This document shows, piece after piece, positions 36,657 through 46,287 of a stretch of 64,000 nucleotides of DNA. The stretch covers positions 4,097,001 to 4,161,000 of the forward strand of contig NZ_CP073104.1 of assembly GCF_018138145.1 (NCBI RefSeq), given 5' to 3'. The notes beneath the pieces are model-generated. The model was not told the origin of the DNA and did no database searches. It saw nothing but the letters and a program-made list of their open reading frames with translations. This stretch comes from Pseudomonas sp. SCA2728.1_7 (GTDB taxonomy: Bacteria > Pseudomonadota > Gammaproteobacteria > Pseudomonadales > Pseudomonadaceae). Position 1 is the first letter of the stretch. Each line of letters opens with the position of its first letter. The position numbers and the translations under genes were made by a program.

Positions 36657-37963
36657 ATCCGCGTCTGGCCGCCGCCAAGGCACTCGCCGCCGTGCTCAGC
36701 GGCAAAGCCTCGCTGAACAGCTCCCTGCCGACGCAACTGGACAAGGTCGAGGATCGTGATCGCGGCTTCACTCAGGATCTGGCCTTCGGCACCGCGCGCT
36801 GGCAGCCACGTCTTTCGGCATTGGCCGAGAAACTGCTGCAGAAACCGTTCAAGGCTGCCGACGCCGATGTCGAAGCGTTGCTGCTGGTCGGCCTCTACCA
36901 ATTGCTCTACACCCGCGTCCCGGCTCACGCCGCCATCGGCGAAACCGTCGGTTGCGCCGACAAGCTGAAAAAGCCATGGGCCAAAGGCCTGCTCAACGCC
37001 GTGTTGCGCAATGCTCAGCGCGAAAGCGAAACGATTTTCGCCGAACTGGAACGTGATCCGGTGGTGCGCACCGCTCACCCGCGCTGGCTGCAAAAATCCC
37101 TGAAAGCCTTCTGGCCGGAACAGTGGGAAGCGATTTGCGAGGCGAACAATGCGCATCCGCCGATGATCCTGCGGGTCAACCGCCGCCATCACAGCCGCGA
37201 CGCCTACCTCGGCTTGCTGACTGAAGCCGGGATTGCCGCGACGCCGTGCGTTTACAGTCGCGACGGCATCATCCTCGAAGCCGCCGCCGATGTGCGCAGC
37301 CTGCCGGGTTTTGCAGAAGGCTGGATCAGCGTGCAGGACGAAGCCGCGCAACTGGCCGCCGACCTGCTCGATCTGGCGCCGGGGCAACGCGTGCTCGACG
37401 CCTGTTGCGCGCCCGGCGGCAAGACCTGCCACATCCTCGAAGCCGAACCGGCGCTGGCCGGCGTAGTCGCGGTGGATCTGGAAGCCAAGCGTCTGGTGCG
37501 CGTTAAGGAAAACCTTGAACGACTTGGTCTGAATGCCGAACTGATCGCCGCTGACGGTCGCGATATCGAAAAGTGGTGGGACGGCAAACCGTTCCAGCGC
37601 ATCCTGCTCGACGCCCCGTGCTCGGCCACCGGCGTGATTCGTCGCCATCCGGACATCAAGCTGACCCGTCAGCCGGACGACATCGTCGCCCTCGCGCAAT
37701 TGCAAGGCGAACTGCTCGACGCCATGTGGAAAACCCTCGAAGTCGGCGGCATCCTGCTCTACGCCACTTGCTCGACGCTGCCGACCGAAAACACCGAAGT
37801 CATCGCTGCGTTCCTCGAGCGTACGCCGGGTGCCCGCGAACTGGATCTGGCCACCAGCGCCGGGATCAAGCAGCCCCATGGTCGCCAATTGCTGGCCCAG
37901 CAGGGCGGGCATGACGGGTTCTACTACGCCAAGCTGATCAAGATCGCTGCCGCGCGCGGCTAA
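36653..37963 (+). CDS. rsmB: 16S rRNA (cytosine(967)-C5)-methyltransferase
   Basis: Methylates C967 of 16S rRNA. The 436-aa protein has a NusB-like N-terminal RNA-binding domain (residues about 1-135) and a SAM methyltransferase domain: SAM loop [18 protein letters not shown], motif [20 protein letters not shown] with the release Cys, and the catalytic Cys in [16 protein letters not shown] 36653 ([11 protein letters not shown]) overlaps the fmt stop by 4 bp. An open frame upstream covers the end of fmt only. Confidence 0.96.
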   Translation: MNPRLAAAKALAAVLSGKASLNSSLPTQLDKVEDRDRGFTQDLAFGTARWQPRLSALAEKLLQKPFKAADADVEALLLVGLYQLLYTRVPAHAAIGETVGCADKLKKPWAKGLLNAVLRNAQRESETIFAELERDPVVRTAHPRWLQKSLKAFWPEQWEAICEANNAHPPMILRVNRRHHSRDAYLGLLTEAGIAATPCVYSRDGIILEAAADVRSLPGFAEGWISVQDEAAQLAADLLDLAPGQRVLDACCAPGGKTCHILEAEPALAGVVAVDLEAKRLVRVKENLERLGLNAELIAADGRDIEKWWDGKPFQRILLDAPCSATGVIRRHPDIKLTRQPDDIVALAQLQGELLDAMWKTLEVGGILLYATCSTLPTENTEVIAAFLERTPGARELDLATSAGIKQPHGRQLLAQQGGHDGFYYAKLIKIAAARG

Positions 37964-37985
37964 ACGGATTCAATGGAGTGACTGG

Positions 37986-39362
37986 ATGAAAATCATCATC
38001 CTCGGTGCGGGACAGGTCGGCGGCTCGCTGGCCGAGCATTTGGCCAGCGAGGCCAATGACATCACCGTGGTCGACACCGACGGCGAGCGCCTGCGCGATC
38101 TCGGCGATCGCCTCGATATTCGTACCGTGCAGGGCCGTGGCTCGCTGCCGTCAGTGCTGCGTCAGGCCGGCGCCGACGACGCCGACATGCTGGTGGCGGT
38201 GACCAACAGCGACGAAACCAACATGGTCGCCTGTCAGGTCGCCCACACCCTGTTCCACACCCCGACCAAGATAGCCCGGGTGCGCGAAGCGTCTTACCTC
38301 CATCGCGAAGAACAGCTGTTCCAGAATGAAGCGATTCCGGTTGACGTGCTGATCAGCCCCGAGCAAGTGGTGACCAACTACATCAAGCGCCTGATTCAGC
38401 ATCCCGGCGCCTTGCAGGTGATCGACTTCGCCGAAGGCGCGGCGCAACTGGTGGCGGTGCGAGCTTATTACGGCGGGCCGCTGGTGGGTCAGCAATTGCG
38501 TCAGTTGCGCGAACATATGCCGAATGTCGAGACGCGCGTGGCCGCGATTTTCCGCCGTGACCGACCGATCCTGCCCCAGGGCGATACGGTGATCGAGGCG
38601 GATGACGAAGTCTTTTTCATCGCCGCCCGTGAGAATATTCGCGCGGTCATGAGCGAAATGCGCCGCCTCGACGAAACCTACAAACGCATCGTCATTGCGG
38701 GCGGCGGGCAGATCGGTGAACGTCTGGCCGAGGCCATCGAAAGCCGCTATCAGGTGAAGATCATCGAGATGAACCCGGCGCGTTGCCGCTATCTGTCCGA
38801 CACCCTCGACAGCACTGTGGTGTTGCAGGGCAGCGCCTCTGATCGCGACTTGCTGTTGGAAGAAAACATCGCCGACGCCGATATCTTCCTCGCACTGACC
38901 AATGACGACGAAGCCAACATCATGTCGTCGCTGCTGGCCAAACGGCTGGGGGCGAAGAAGGTCATGACGATCATCAATAACCCGGCGTATGTCGACCTGA
39001 TTCAGGGCGGCGACATCGACATCGCCATCAGCCCGCAACTGGCGACCATCGGCACGCTGCTGGCCCACGTGCGTCGTGGCGATATCGTCAGCGTGCATTC
39101 ATTGCGGCGCGGCGCGGCGGAGGCGATCGAGGCGATTGCTCACGGTGATGCGAAGTCGAGCAAGGTCATCGGCAAACCGATCGAGAAGATCGGCCTGCCG
39201 CCCGGCACCACGATTGGTGCGGTGATCCGCAACGAACAGGTGATCATCGCCCACGATGACACGGTGATCGAAGCGGGCGACCATGTGATTCTGTTCCTTG
39301 TGGATAAAAAGCATATTCGCGATGTGGAGAAGCTGTTCCATGTGGGGTTGAGCTTCTTCTGA
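37986..39362 (+). CDS. trkA: Trk potassium uptake regulatory subunit TrkA
   Basis: A cytoplasmic, NAD-binding regulatory subunit of the Trk potassium importer. The 458-aa protein is a duplication: RCK-N domain 1 begins [24 protein letters not shown] 1 follows near residue 140, RCK-N 2 begins [20 protein letters not shown] near 233, and RCK-C 2 lies near 370-458 ([20 protein letters not shown]). ATG 37986 has a Shine-Dalgarno, TGGAGTGACTGG. It follows rsmB by 22 bp. No trkH or trkG gene is in the window. An exact DnaA box lies at 39299-39307. Confidence 0.97.
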   Translation: MKIIILGAGQVGGSLAEHLASEANDITVVDTDGERLRDLGDRLDIRTVQGRGSLPSVLRQAGADDADMLVAVTNSDETNMVACQVAHTLFHTPTKIARVREASYLHREEQLFQNEAIPVDVLISPEQVVTNYIKRLIQHPGALQVIDFAEGAAQLVAVRAYYGGPLVGQQLRQLREHMPNVETRVAAIFRRDRPILPQGDTVIEADDEVFFIAARENIRAVMSEMRRLDETYKRIVIAGGGQIGERLAEAIESRYQVKIIEMNPARCRYLSDTLDSTVVLQGSASDRDLLLEENIADADIFLALTNDDEANIMSSLLAKRLGAKKVMTIINNPAYVDLIQGGDIDIAISPQLATIGTLLAHVRRGDIVSVHSLRRGAAEAIEAIAHGDAKSSKVIGKPIEKIGLPPGTTIGAVIRNEQVIIAHDDTVIEAGDHVILFLVDKKHIRDVEKLFHVGLSFF

Positions 39363-39392
39363 TCCGGATTTTTGGGTGATCAGACTGGCGCC

Positions 39393-39460
39393 ATCGCGAG
39401 CAGGCTCACTCCTACATTTGGAATGCGTTCCCTGTAGGAGTGAGCCTGCTCGCGATAGCG
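39393..39460. repeat. REP doublet, tail-to-tail type with short spacer, copy 7
   Basis: The inverted REP unit precedes the direct unit, separated by about 16 bp (TTTGGAATGCGTTCCC). It is almost identical to the copy at 16803-16872. It follows the trkA stop by 31 bp. Confidence 0.82.
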
Positions 39461-39511
39461 TTATCCCATAGCAAGACTCATCCCTGACACACCTCATTCA
39501 AGGAATCTCTC

Positions 39512-39826
39512 ATGCTCGAATCCCTGGAAAAAATGCTCGCCAAGGGTGTGGATAACTCATTGCTGCGCTTCGGCCTGGGCAAGGGTTATCTGGATCTGGG
39601 CGAAAACGCCAAGGCTGCCGAGCATTTCCAGCGCTGTGTCGGTTTTGATCCGAAGTATTCGGCGGCATGGAAACTATTGGGCAAGGCGCATCTGGCGCTG
39701 GGCGATCACGCCGCCGCGCGGCAAGCGTGGGAACAAGGTCTGGAAGCCGCCCGCGCCCATGGCGACAAACAGGCCGAGAAGGAAATGACGGTGTTTCTGA
39801 AGAAACTGGATCGTCAGCCGCAGTGA
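39512..39826 (+). CDS. Small tetratricopeptide-repeat protein
   Basis: A 104-aa soluble protein with about two TPR units: LLRFGLGKGYLDLGENAKAA, HFQRCVGFDPKYSAAWKLLG, KAHLALGDHAAARQAWEQGL. TPR modules mediate protein contacts, and no partner is identified. ATG 39512 (MLESLEKMLAKGVDN) follows the Shine-Dalgarno AAGGAA. The gene is conserved near trkA in pseudomonads. An exact DnaA box lies over codons 12-15 (39547-39555). It ends 1 bp from the convergent PilZ gene. Confidence 0.85.
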   Translation: MLESLEKMLAKGVDNSLLRFGLGKGYLDLGENAKAAEHFQRCVGFDPKYSAAWKLLGKAHLALGDHAAARQAWEQGLEAARAHGDKQAEKEMTVFLKKLDRQPQ

Positions 39827-39827
39827 A

Positions 39828-40067
39828 TCAAAGGTAACGAAGGCCGATACCGTCGGCATCCACTGTCACCACTTCCATCCGTACCCGCGGCGCGCCGGTG
39901 GGTAAGTCCTGCACCTGGCCGTAAACCACTGCGCCTTTGGGCAAGGAAGCCAAAACCGGATGCTGCACAAATACTCCGGTAGGCGACAGATTGCGCGTCT
40001 GCCCGAGGCATTCGCCAAAACTGTCGTGGGTGATTTTGATGCGGAAGGATTTGCGGTGTTCGGACAT
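39828..40067 (-). CDS. Single-domain PilZ protein, c-di-GMP receptor
   Basis: A 79-aa protein that consists of one PilZ domain. The binding motifs are intact: RKSFR (Arg5 and Arg9, the RxxxR pattern) and NLSPTG (residues 26-31, the [D/N]xSxxG pattern). It should therefore bind cyclic-di-GMP. Its target is not shown by the sequence. ATG 40067 (MSEHRKSFRIKITHD). Directly upstream is a palindrome of two DnaA boxes (40093-40124), beyond which lies the 3' end of the lpxL-like gene. P. aeruginosa has a PilZ gene at the same place. Confidence 0.88.
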   Translation of the reverse strand: MSEHRKSFRIKITHDSFGECLGQTRNLSPTGVFVQHPVLASLPKGAVVYGQVQDLPTGAPRVRMEVVTVDADGIGLRYL

Positions 40068-40092
40068 CTTGTTGCGCCCTTTGAAGAACGGT

Positions 40093-40124
40093 TGTGGATA
40101 ACCTCGCCCGTGAGGTTATCCACA
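40093..40124. repeat. Palindrome of two DnaA boxes (13-bp stem)
   Basis: TGTGGATAACCTC-gcccgt-GAGGTTATCCACA: two exact, facing DnaA boxes (40093-40101 and 40116-40124) that also form a strong hairpin. It sits between the lpxL-like stop (40141) and the PilZ start (40067), on the minus strand. Confidence 0.8.
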
Positions 40125-40140
40125 GATCATGCCAATCAGC

Positions 40141-41028
40141 TCAGTACCAGCGCTCTTCGCCCGGCGGACGCTTTTTGAAGCGCTTCATGCTCCACATGTA
40201 CTGGCTCGGGTACGCCGCCACGTAACGCTCGACGACTTTACTCATCGCTGCGCAGGATTCGGCGGTATCGGTGCTGTACATCGCTTCTGGCGCGGCTTCG
40301 AGGATGACTTTATAGCCAGAACCGTCAGGCAGGCGCAGCGCATGCAGGAACACGCCAACGGCTTTGCCACCGGCGAGCATGTTCGGCACGAATTTGCTGG
40401 TCAGCGCTTGAGTCGCGAAGAATGGCACAAAGATCCCGGCGGATTCGGCCGGTTCCGGGTCAGCGGGAATGCCCACTGCACCACCTTTGCGCACTTCCTT
40501 GATGACGCTGAGAATGCCTTCCTTGGTGGAAGCAGCGACTTTGTTGCCCAGTTGCACGCGCTGCTTGCGCAGCAATTCATCCACAGCCTTGAGCTTCGGC
40601 GGACGGTAGAAAATGATCGGTTTGCACTGGCTGCAATAGAAATGATTGAGCACTTCCCAGTTGCCGAGGTGACTGGTGATGCCGACCACGCCTTTGCCCG
40701 AGGCCAGCGCATCCTTGAGAACGTCGAGACCTTCGACTTCACGCACCAGGTCGATCGAACGCTGCGCCGGCCAGATCCACGCGCAGGCGCTTTCGGTCAG
40801 CGACTTGCCGATGTCTTTCAGGCTCTGCCCGACCAGACGCTCACGTTCGGCCGGATCCATCTGTGGAAAACATTTGGCGAGGTTGATCCGCACCACGTCG
40901 CGGGAGCGGTTGGGGGTTTTCCACATGATCCAGCCGATCGCCGAACCCACGGCCTGCACGGCCCGCCATGGCAGCAGGGCAAACAGCCGCAGAGCGCCTA
41001 CCAGCAAGGCGCCTTTAAACTTTTCCAC
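40141..41028 (-). CDS. Lipid A biosynthesis lauroyl acyltransferase (LpxL/HtrB family)
   Basis: An inner-membrane acyltransferase that adds a secondary acyl chain to lipid A. The 295-aa protein has an N-terminal anchor (LLVGALRLFALLPWRAVQAV), catalytic HLGNWE (in GITSHLGNWEVLNHFY, an Hx4E motif near residue 120), FYRPPKLKAVDELLRKQRV and a PADPEPAESAGIFVPFFA block. It resembles the P. aeruginosa HtrB-type gene PA0011 at the same locus. Which paralogue number applies is not clear, so I leave the symbol empty. ATG 41028 has the Shine-Dalgarno AGGAGTGACC. Confidence 0.92.
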   Translation of the reverse strand: MEKFKGALLVGALRLFALLPWRAVQAVGSAIGWIMWKTPNRSRDVVRINLAKCFPQMDPAERERLVGQSLKDIGKSLTESACAWIWPAQRSIDLVREVEGLDVLKDALASGKGVVGITSHLGNWEVLNHFYCSQCKPIIFYRPPKLKAVDELLRKQRVQLGNKVAASTKEGILSVIKEVRKGGAVGIPADPEPAESAGIFVPFFATQALTSKFVPNMLAGGKAVGVFLHALRLPDGSGYKVILEAAPEAMYSTDTAESCAAMSKVVERYVAAYPSQYMWSMKRFKKRPPGEERWY

Positions 41029-41068
41029 AGGTCACTCCTGATCTTGTGCGGTGCGCGAGGCGGCCATT

Positions 41069-41626
41069 CTAACCGCCGTTGACGAGCTGCGCGTAGCGGT
41101 CGCAATCCTGGGTGTGATCCATGACCATGCCCGAGGCCTGCATCAGCGCGTAGCAAATGGTCGGTCCGACGAACGTGAACCCGGCCTTTTTCAAGGCTTT
41201 GCTCATCGCCAGCGCTTCGGGGGTGATCGCCGGGACTTCGCTGCGATCCTTGAAATGATTGATGATCGGTTGGTCGTTCACGAACGACCAGAGCAACGCC
41301 ACCGGATCCTCCAGCGCCAGCCAGGCCTGGGCATTACGGCGGGCGGCGTTGAGTTTGAGGCGATTGCGGATGATCCCCGGATCGAGCATCAATTCGTCGA
41401 TTTCGGCGTCGCTCATCTGCGCCACGCGCTGCACGTCGAAGCCGAACAACACCTCGCGATAACGCTCGCGTTTGCGCAGCACGGTGATCCACGACAGCCC
41501 GGCCTGGAACCCTTCGAGCAAAAGCAACTCGAACAAACCCTGCGCATCGCGTAGCGGCGTGCCCCACTCCTGGTCGTGATAAGCCATGTACAGCGGATCT
41601 TCGGTACACCAAAAGCAGCGTGGCAT
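41069..41626 (-). CDS. tag: DNA-3-methyladenine glycosylase I
   Basis: Excises 3-methyladenine from alkylated DNA. The 185-aa protein has the zinc ligands Cys4 and His17 ([20 protein letters not shown]) and a C-terminal pair in HTQDCDRY. Glu38 ([13 protein letters not shown]) and the aromatic pocket are conserved. ATG 41626 is the true start. The frame remains open far upstream, but only because it lies antisense to glyQ. It is divergent from glyQ with an 81-bp gap, so the two promoters must overlap. Confidence 0.95.
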   Translation of the reverse strand: MPRCFWCTEDPLYMAYHDQEWGTPLRDAQGLFELLLLEGFQAGLSWITVLRKRERYREVLFGFDVQRVAQMSDAEIDELMLDPGIIRNRLKLNAARRNAQAWLALEDPVALLWSFVNDQPIINHFKDRSEVPAITPEALAMSKALKKAGFTFVGPTICYALMQASGMVMDHTQDCDRYAQLVNGG

Positions 41627-41707
41627 AAGGCTCCAGGGGGCGTGCGCAGCAATGAATCGGGTATACTCCCGCTCTTTAAATCGCAGCCCAAGAAACAGGT
41701 GAATTTC

Positions 41708-42661
41708 GTGAGCCAGCCTACGCCAGCCGTGCGTACCTTCCAAGACTTGATCCTCGCGCTCCAGCAATACTGGGCCGAACAAGGTTGCGTGGTACTTCAG
41801 CCCTACGATATGGAAGTAGGCGCCGGCACTTTCCACACCGCGACCTTCCTCCGCGCCATCGGCCCGGAAACCTGGAACGCCGCCTACGTGCAGCCAAGCC
41901 GCCGTCCGACTGACGGCCGCTACGGTGAAAACCCTAACCGTCTGCAGCACTACTATCAGTTCCAGGTCGTCCTCAAGCCGAACCCGGACAACTTCCAGGA
42001 ACTGTACCTGGGCTCGCTCAAGCATGTCGGTCTGGACCCGCTGGTCCACGACATTCGCTTCGTCGAAGACAACTGGGAATCGCCGACCCTCGGCGCCTGG
42101 GGTCTGGGCTGGGAAGTCTGGCTGAACGGCATGGAAGTGACTCAGTTCACTTACTTCCAGCAGGCGGGCGGCATCGAGTGCTACCCGGTGACCGGCGAGA
42201 TCACTTACGGTCTCGAGCGTCTGGCCATGTACCTGCAAGGCGTGGATTCGGTCTACGACCTGGTCTGGGCTGACGGCCCGATGGGCAAAGTCACCTACGG
42301 CGACGTGTTCCACCAGAACGAAGTGGAGCAGTCCACTTACAACTTCGAGCACGCCAACGTCGACAAACTTTTCGAACTGTTCGACTTCTATGAAGGCGAA
42401 GCCAAGCGTCTGATCGAACTCGACCAGCCGCTGCCGTTGCCGAGCTACGAAATGGTTCTGAAGGCGTCGCACACCTTCAACCTGCTGGATGCGCGCCGGG
42501 CGATCTCGGTGACCGCGCGTCAGCAATACATTCTGCGCGTTCGCACCCTGGCGCGTTCCGTTGCGCAAGCCTACCTGCTGGCACGCGCCAAGCTGGGCTT
42601 CCCGATGGCGACCCCGGACCTGCGTGACGAAGTACTGGCCAAGCTGGAGGCAGCACAATGA
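41708..42661 (+). CDS. glyQ: Glycyl-tRNA synthetase alpha subunit
   Basis: The catalytic alpha subunit of the bacterial alpha2beta2 glycyl-tRNA synthetase. It is 317 aa and highly conserved: [82 protein letters not shown] 41708 (then [10 protein letters not shown]) fits the usual N-terminus; another GTG lies 9 bp upstream. A -10-like TATACT is at 41662-41667. Its stop overlaps the glyS start by 4 bp. Confidence 0.96.
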   Translation: MSQPTPAVRTFQDLILALQQYWAEQGCVVLQPYDMEVGAGTFHTATFLRAIGPETWNAAYVQPSRRPTDGRYGENPNRLQHYYQFQVVLKPNPDNFQELYLGSLKHVGLDPLVHDIRFVEDNWESPTLGAWGLGWEVWLNGMEVTQFTYFQQAGGIECYPVTGEITYGLERLAMYLQGVDSVYDLVWADGPMGKVTYGDVFHQNEVEQSTYNFEHANVDKLFELFDFYEGEAKRLIELDQPLPLPSYEMVLKASHTFNLLDARRAISVTARQQYILRVRTLARSVAQAYLLARAKLGFPMATPDLRDEVLAKLEAAQ

Positions 42662-44712
42662 GTGCGCAAGATTTTCTGGTTGAACTGGGCACCGAAGAAC
42701 TGCCACCGAAAGCCCTGAACACCTTGGCTGACGCGTTCCTCGCCGGTATCGACAAGGGCCTGCAAGCCGCTGGCCTGAGCTACGAAACCAAAACCGTCTA
42801 CGCCGCACCGCGTCGTCTGGCTGTGCTGATCACCGCGCTGGCTACCCAGCAGCCGGATCGCAGCATCAACCTCGACGGCCCGCCACGTCAGGCGGCGTTC
42901 GACGCTGACGGCAACCCGACTCAGGCAGCATTGGGCTTTGCCAAGAAGTGCGGCGTTGATCTGAGCGAAATCGACCAGAGCGGCCCGAAACTGCGTTACA
43001 GCCAGAGCATCGCTGGCAAGCCGACCGCGAGCCTGCTGCCGACCATCGTCGAAGATTCGCTGAACGACCTGCCGATCCCGAAACGCATGCGTTGGGGTGC
43101 GCGTAAGGAAGAGTTCGTGCGTCCGACCCAATGGCTGGTGATGCTGCTCGGCGACCAGGTCATCGACTGCACCATCCTCGCGCAGAAGGCTGGCCGTGAC
43201 TCCCGTGGTCACCGTTTCCATCACCCGGAAAGCGTGCGCATCGGTTCGCCGTCGAGCTACCTCGCTGACCTGCGTGCCGCTTATGTGCTGGCCGACGCCA
43301 ATGAGCGTCGCGAGATCATCAGCAAGCGCACCGAAGAGCTGGCCACCCGTCAGGAAGGCACGGCCATCGTTCCGCCGGCACTGCTCGACGAAGTGACCGC
43401 GCTGGTTGAATGGCCGGTGCCTCTCGTGTGCTCGTTCGAGGAGCGTTTCCTCGACGTGCCGCAAGAAGCACTGATCACCACCATGCAGGACAACCAGAAG
43501 TATTTCTGCCTGCTGGATGCCGACGGCAAGTTGCTGCCACGTTTCATTACTGTGGCCAACATCGAAAGCAAAGACCCGCAACAGATCATCGCCGGTAACG
43601 AGAAAGTGGTTCGCCCACGCCTGACCGACGCCGAGTTCTTCTTCAAGCAGGACAAGAAGCAGAAACTCGAAGCTTTCAACGATCGCCTGAAGAACGTGGT
43701 GTTCCAGGAAAAACTCGGCAGCGTCTACGACAAGGCCGAACGCGTATCGAAACTGGCTGCGTACATCGCCGCGCGCATCGGTGGCAACGCCTCGTGGGCC
43801 GCTCGCGCTGGCCTGCTGTCGAAGTGCGACCTGGCCACCGAAATGGTCGGCGAGTTCCCGGAGATGCAAGGTGTCGCCGGTTACTACTACGCCCTCAATG
43901 ACGGCGAGCCGGAAGACGTCGCGCTGGCGCTCAACGAGCAGTACATGCCTCGCGGTGCCGGTGCAGAACTGCCGGCGACCCTGACCGGTGCAGCCGTCGC
44001 GATCGCTGACAAGCTCGACACCCTGGTCGGTATCTTCGGTATCGGCATGCTGCCAACCGGTAGCAAAGACCCGTATGCCCTGCGCCGTGCGGCACTCGGC
44101 GTGCTGCGTATCCTCATCGAGAAGAAACTCGATCTGGACCTGAACGATGCCGTGGCGTTCGCCGTGGCCGCATTCGGTGCCAAGGTCAAGGCTGCCGGCC
44201 TCAACGAGTCCGTGCTGGAATTCATCTTCGACCGTCTGCGTGCACGTTACGAAGACGAAGGCGTTGAAGTGGCCACTTACCTGTCGGTTCGTGCTTTGAA
44301 GCCGGGTTCGGCGCTGGACTTCGATCAGCGTGTGCAAGCGGTGCAAGCCTTCCGCAAACTGCCGGAAGCGGCAGCGCTGGCGGCGGTGAACAAGCGTGTA
44401 TCGAACCTGTTGAGCAAACTCGAAGGCGCGGTGCCGACAGAGGTGCAAGCCAAGTACTTCGACAACGCCAACGAGTTCTCGCTGTACTCGGCGATCCAGC
44501 AAGCGGATCAAGCGGTGCAGCCAATGGCCGCGGCGCGTCAGTACAACGAATCGCTGGCACGCCTGGCGGCATTGCGTGAGCCGGTGGATGCGTTCTTCGA
44601 CGCGGTGATGGTCAATGCCGACGACGCCAATGTGCGGGCCAACCGTTACGCGCTGCTGGCGCGCCTGCGTGGTCTGTTCCTCGGCGTTGCCGACATTTCG
44701 CTGCTGGGTTGA
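42658..44712 (+). CDS. glyS: Glycyl-tRNA synthetase beta subunit
   Basis: The beta subunit that binds tRNA-Gly. The 684-aa protein has the expected N-terminus ([20 protein letters not shown]), the conserved [20 protein letters not shown] block near residue 140, an HD-like region in the middle ([20 protein letters not shown]) and a C-terminal DALR anticodon-binding domain ([20 protein letters not shown]). Translation is coupled to glyQ by ATGA. The very long open frame on the opposite strand is a coding shadow. Confidence 0.97.
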   Translation: MSAQDFLVELGTEELPPKALNTLADAFLAGIDKGLQAAGLSYETKTVYAAPRRLAVLITALATQQPDRSINLDGPPRQAAFDADGNPTQAALGFAKKCGVDLSEIDQSGPKLRYSQSIAGKPTASLLPTIVEDSLNDLPIPKRMRWGARKEEFVRPTQWLVMLLGDQVIDCTILAQKAGRDSRGHRFHHPESVRIGSPSSYLADLRAAYVLADANERREIISKRTEELATRQEGTAIVPPALLDEVTALVEWPVPLVCSFEERFLDVPQEALITTMQDNQKYFCLLDADGKLLPRFITVANIESKDPQQIIAGNEKVVRPRLTDAEFFFKQDKKQKLEAFNDRLKNVVFQEKLGSVYDKAERVSKLAAYIAARIGGNASWAARAGLLSKCDLATEMVGEFPEMQGVAGYYYALNDGEPEDVALALNEQYMPRGAGAELPATLTGAAVAIADKLDTLVGIFGIGMLPTGSKDPYALRRAALGVLRILIEKKLDLDLNDAVAFAVAAFGAKVKAAGLNESVLEFIFDRLRARYEDEGVEVATYLSVRALKPGSALDFDQRVQAVQAFRKLPEAAALAAVNKRVSNLLSKLEGAVPTEVQAKYFDNANEFSLYSAIQQADQAVQPMAAARQYNESLARLAALREPVDAFFDAVMVNADDANVRANRYALLARLRGLFLGVADISLLG

Positions 44713-44722
44713 GGGATTGCTG

Positions 44723-45256
44723 TTGAAACTGCTGATTCTTGATCGGGACGGCGTGATCAATTACGACTCCGACGCTTACATCAAGTCGGTGGCGGAGTGG
44801 ATTCCGTTGCCCGGCTCGATCGAGGCGATTGCGCAGTTGAGCAAGGCCGGCTGGACGGTGGCAGTGGCCACCAACCAGTCGGGCATCGCTCGCGGCTACT
44901 ACGACCTCGCCACTCTCGATGCCATGCACGCGCGTTTGCGCGAACTGGTAGCGGAGCAGGGCGGTGAGGTCGGGCTGATCGTGTACTGCCCGCATGGGCC
45001 GGACGAAGGCTGCGATTGCCGCAAGCCGAGACCAGGGATGTTGAAAACCATCGCGGCGCATTACAACGTCGAGCTGACCAATGTCTGGTTCGTCGGCGAC
45101 AGCCTTGGTGACCTGGAGGCCGCCAAAGCCGTCGATTCACAGCCAGTTTTGGTAAAGACCGGAAAAGGCGCGAAGACTCAGGGCAAAACCCTGCCGGTTG
45201 GCACTCTGATTTTTGACGATCTGGCGGCGATTGCCGCAGAACTTATCCACAACTAG
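44723..45256 (+). CDS. gmhB: D-glycero-beta-D-manno-heptose 1,7-bisphosphate 7-phosphatase
   Basis: Removes the 7-phosphate in ADP-heptose synthesis for the lipopolysaccharide inner core. The 177-aa HAD phosphatase has the nucleophile and acid Asp in ILDRDGVIN (Asp7 and Asp9), ATNQSGIARGYY, a zinc loop CPHGPDEGCDCRKPRPGM, and FVGDSLGDLEAA. I choose TTG 44723, with GAGG 8 bp upstream; no ATG fits before the catalytic motif. The gene follows glyS by 10 bp. The last codons contain an exact DnaA box (45243-45251). Confidence 0.93.
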   Translation: MKLLILDRDGVINYDSDAYIKSVAEWIPLPGSIEAIAQLSKAGWTVAVATNQSGIARGYYDLATLDAMHARLRELVAEQGGEVGLIVYCPHGPDEGCDCRKPRPGMLKTIAAHYNVELTNVWFVGDSLGDLEAAKAVDSQPVLVKTGKGAKTQGKTLPVGTLIFDDLAAIAAELIHN

Positions 45257-45339
45257 AGTACTTCTGAAGTTCCTGACCAGGGATTGATCGGGAGTGCGCT
45301 TGAACACTCGGGCATTGCCCCGTCACGGTAAACGTCACT

Positions 45340-46119
45340 ATGTCGATACTGCGGGCCATCAGGATTTTTCTCTTTTACCTGCTGCTGGGCACCACCTCCC
45401 TGCTGTGGTGCAGCTTGAGTTTTTTTATCGCGCCGTTTTTGCCGTTCAAGGCGCGTTATCGTTTTATCAACGTGTACTGGTGCCGTTGCGCCTTGTGGCT
45501 GACCAAGGTGTTCCTCGGTATTCGTTACGAAATCAAAGGCGCTGAAAACGTGCCTGACCGGCCCTGCGTGATTCAGTCGAACCACCAGAGTACCTGGGAG
45601 ACGTTTTTTCTCTCCGCTTATTTCTCGCCGTTGAGCCAGGTGCTCAAACGCGAACTGCTGTACGTGCCGTTCTTCGGCTGGGCGATGGCCATGCTGCGGC
45701 CGATCGCGATTGACCGCGACAACCCGAAAGCGGCGCTGAAACAAGTCGCGGCGAAGGGTGATGAGCTGCTGAAAGACAACGTTTGGGTGCTGATCTTCCC
45801 GGAAGGTACACGCGTTCCTTACGGCACTGTCGGCAAGTTCTCCCGCAGTGGTAGCGCGTTGGCGGTGAATGCGGCGCTTCCTGTGCTGCCGATTGCACAC
45901 AATGCCGGCAAGTTCTGGCCGAAAATCGGTTGGGGCAAGAAGTCCGGCGTGATCACCGTAGTCATCGGTGAGCCGATGTATGCCGAAGGCACAGGCCCGC
46001 GCGCCATCGCCGAGCTGAACGACCGGGTGCAAGCCTGGAACGAGAAGACTCAGCGCGAAATGGGCTCACTGCCACCGGCCCCGCAGGCACCTGCTGCAAG
46101 CGATCAAGTGGCTGTCTGA
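45340..46119 (+). CDS. plsC: 1-acyl-sn-glycerol-3-phosphate acyltransferase (PlsC family)
   Basis: Acylates lysophosphatidic acid to phosphatidic acid. The 259-aa protein has an N-terminal membrane helix (IRIFLFYLLLGTTSLLWCSL), an Hx4E motif, NHQSTWE (H near residue 80, Glu in place of the usual Asp), and FPEGTRVPYGTVGKFSRSG as the glycerol-phosphate site. The homologue at the same place in P. aeruginosa (PA0005) is called LptA or PlsC. ATG 45340 lies 83 bp after gmhB. A bidirectional terminator follows. Confidence 0.93.
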   Translation: MSILRAIRIFLFYLLLGTTSLLWCSLSFFIAPFLPFKARYRFINVYWCRCALWLTKVFLGIRYEIKGAENVPDRPCVIQSNHQSTWETFFLSAYFSPLSQVLKRELLYVPFFGWAMAMLRPIAIDRDNPKAALKQVAAKGDELLKDNVWVLIFPEGTRVPYGTVGKFSRSGSALAVNAALPVLPIAHNAGKFWPKIGWGKKSGVITVVIGEPMYAEGTGPRAIAELNDRVQAWNEKTQREMGSLPPAPQAPAASDQVAV

Positions 46120-46248
46120 GATTTTGTGGATAACCTGTGTACGGTTTTGTTGAAAACGCTTGAATGTTGACAATAAGTGATTGATTTACTTATATATTTC
46201 TCAAGCTCATAAAAGACCGTAAAAGGTGCATAAGTTTTTTTCGGATGT

Positions 46249-46279
46249 AAAAAAACCGGCTGATATAGCCGGTTTTTTT
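46249..46279. terminator. Bidirectional intrinsic terminator
   Basis: AAAAAAACCGGC-tgatata-GCCGGTTTTTTT works in both directions between plsC (plus) and the convergent histidine kinase gene (minus). Confidence 0.88.
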
Positions 46280-46287
46280 GTGCCTGA

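Noticed and set aside
36305..37912. A 535-codon frame antisense to fmt and rsmB
   Set aside because: It is a shadow of two well-conserved genes on the plus strand.
41627..42808. A long N-terminal extension of tag
   Set aside because: The frame stays open only because it is antisense to glyQ; the conserved Tag N-terminus MPRCFWC begins at 41626.
42571..44760. A 729-codon open frame antisense to glyS
   Set aside because: It mirrors the codon positions of glyS in GC-rich DNA, has no recognisable domain, and would cross into glyQ. glyS on the plus strand is beyond doubt.
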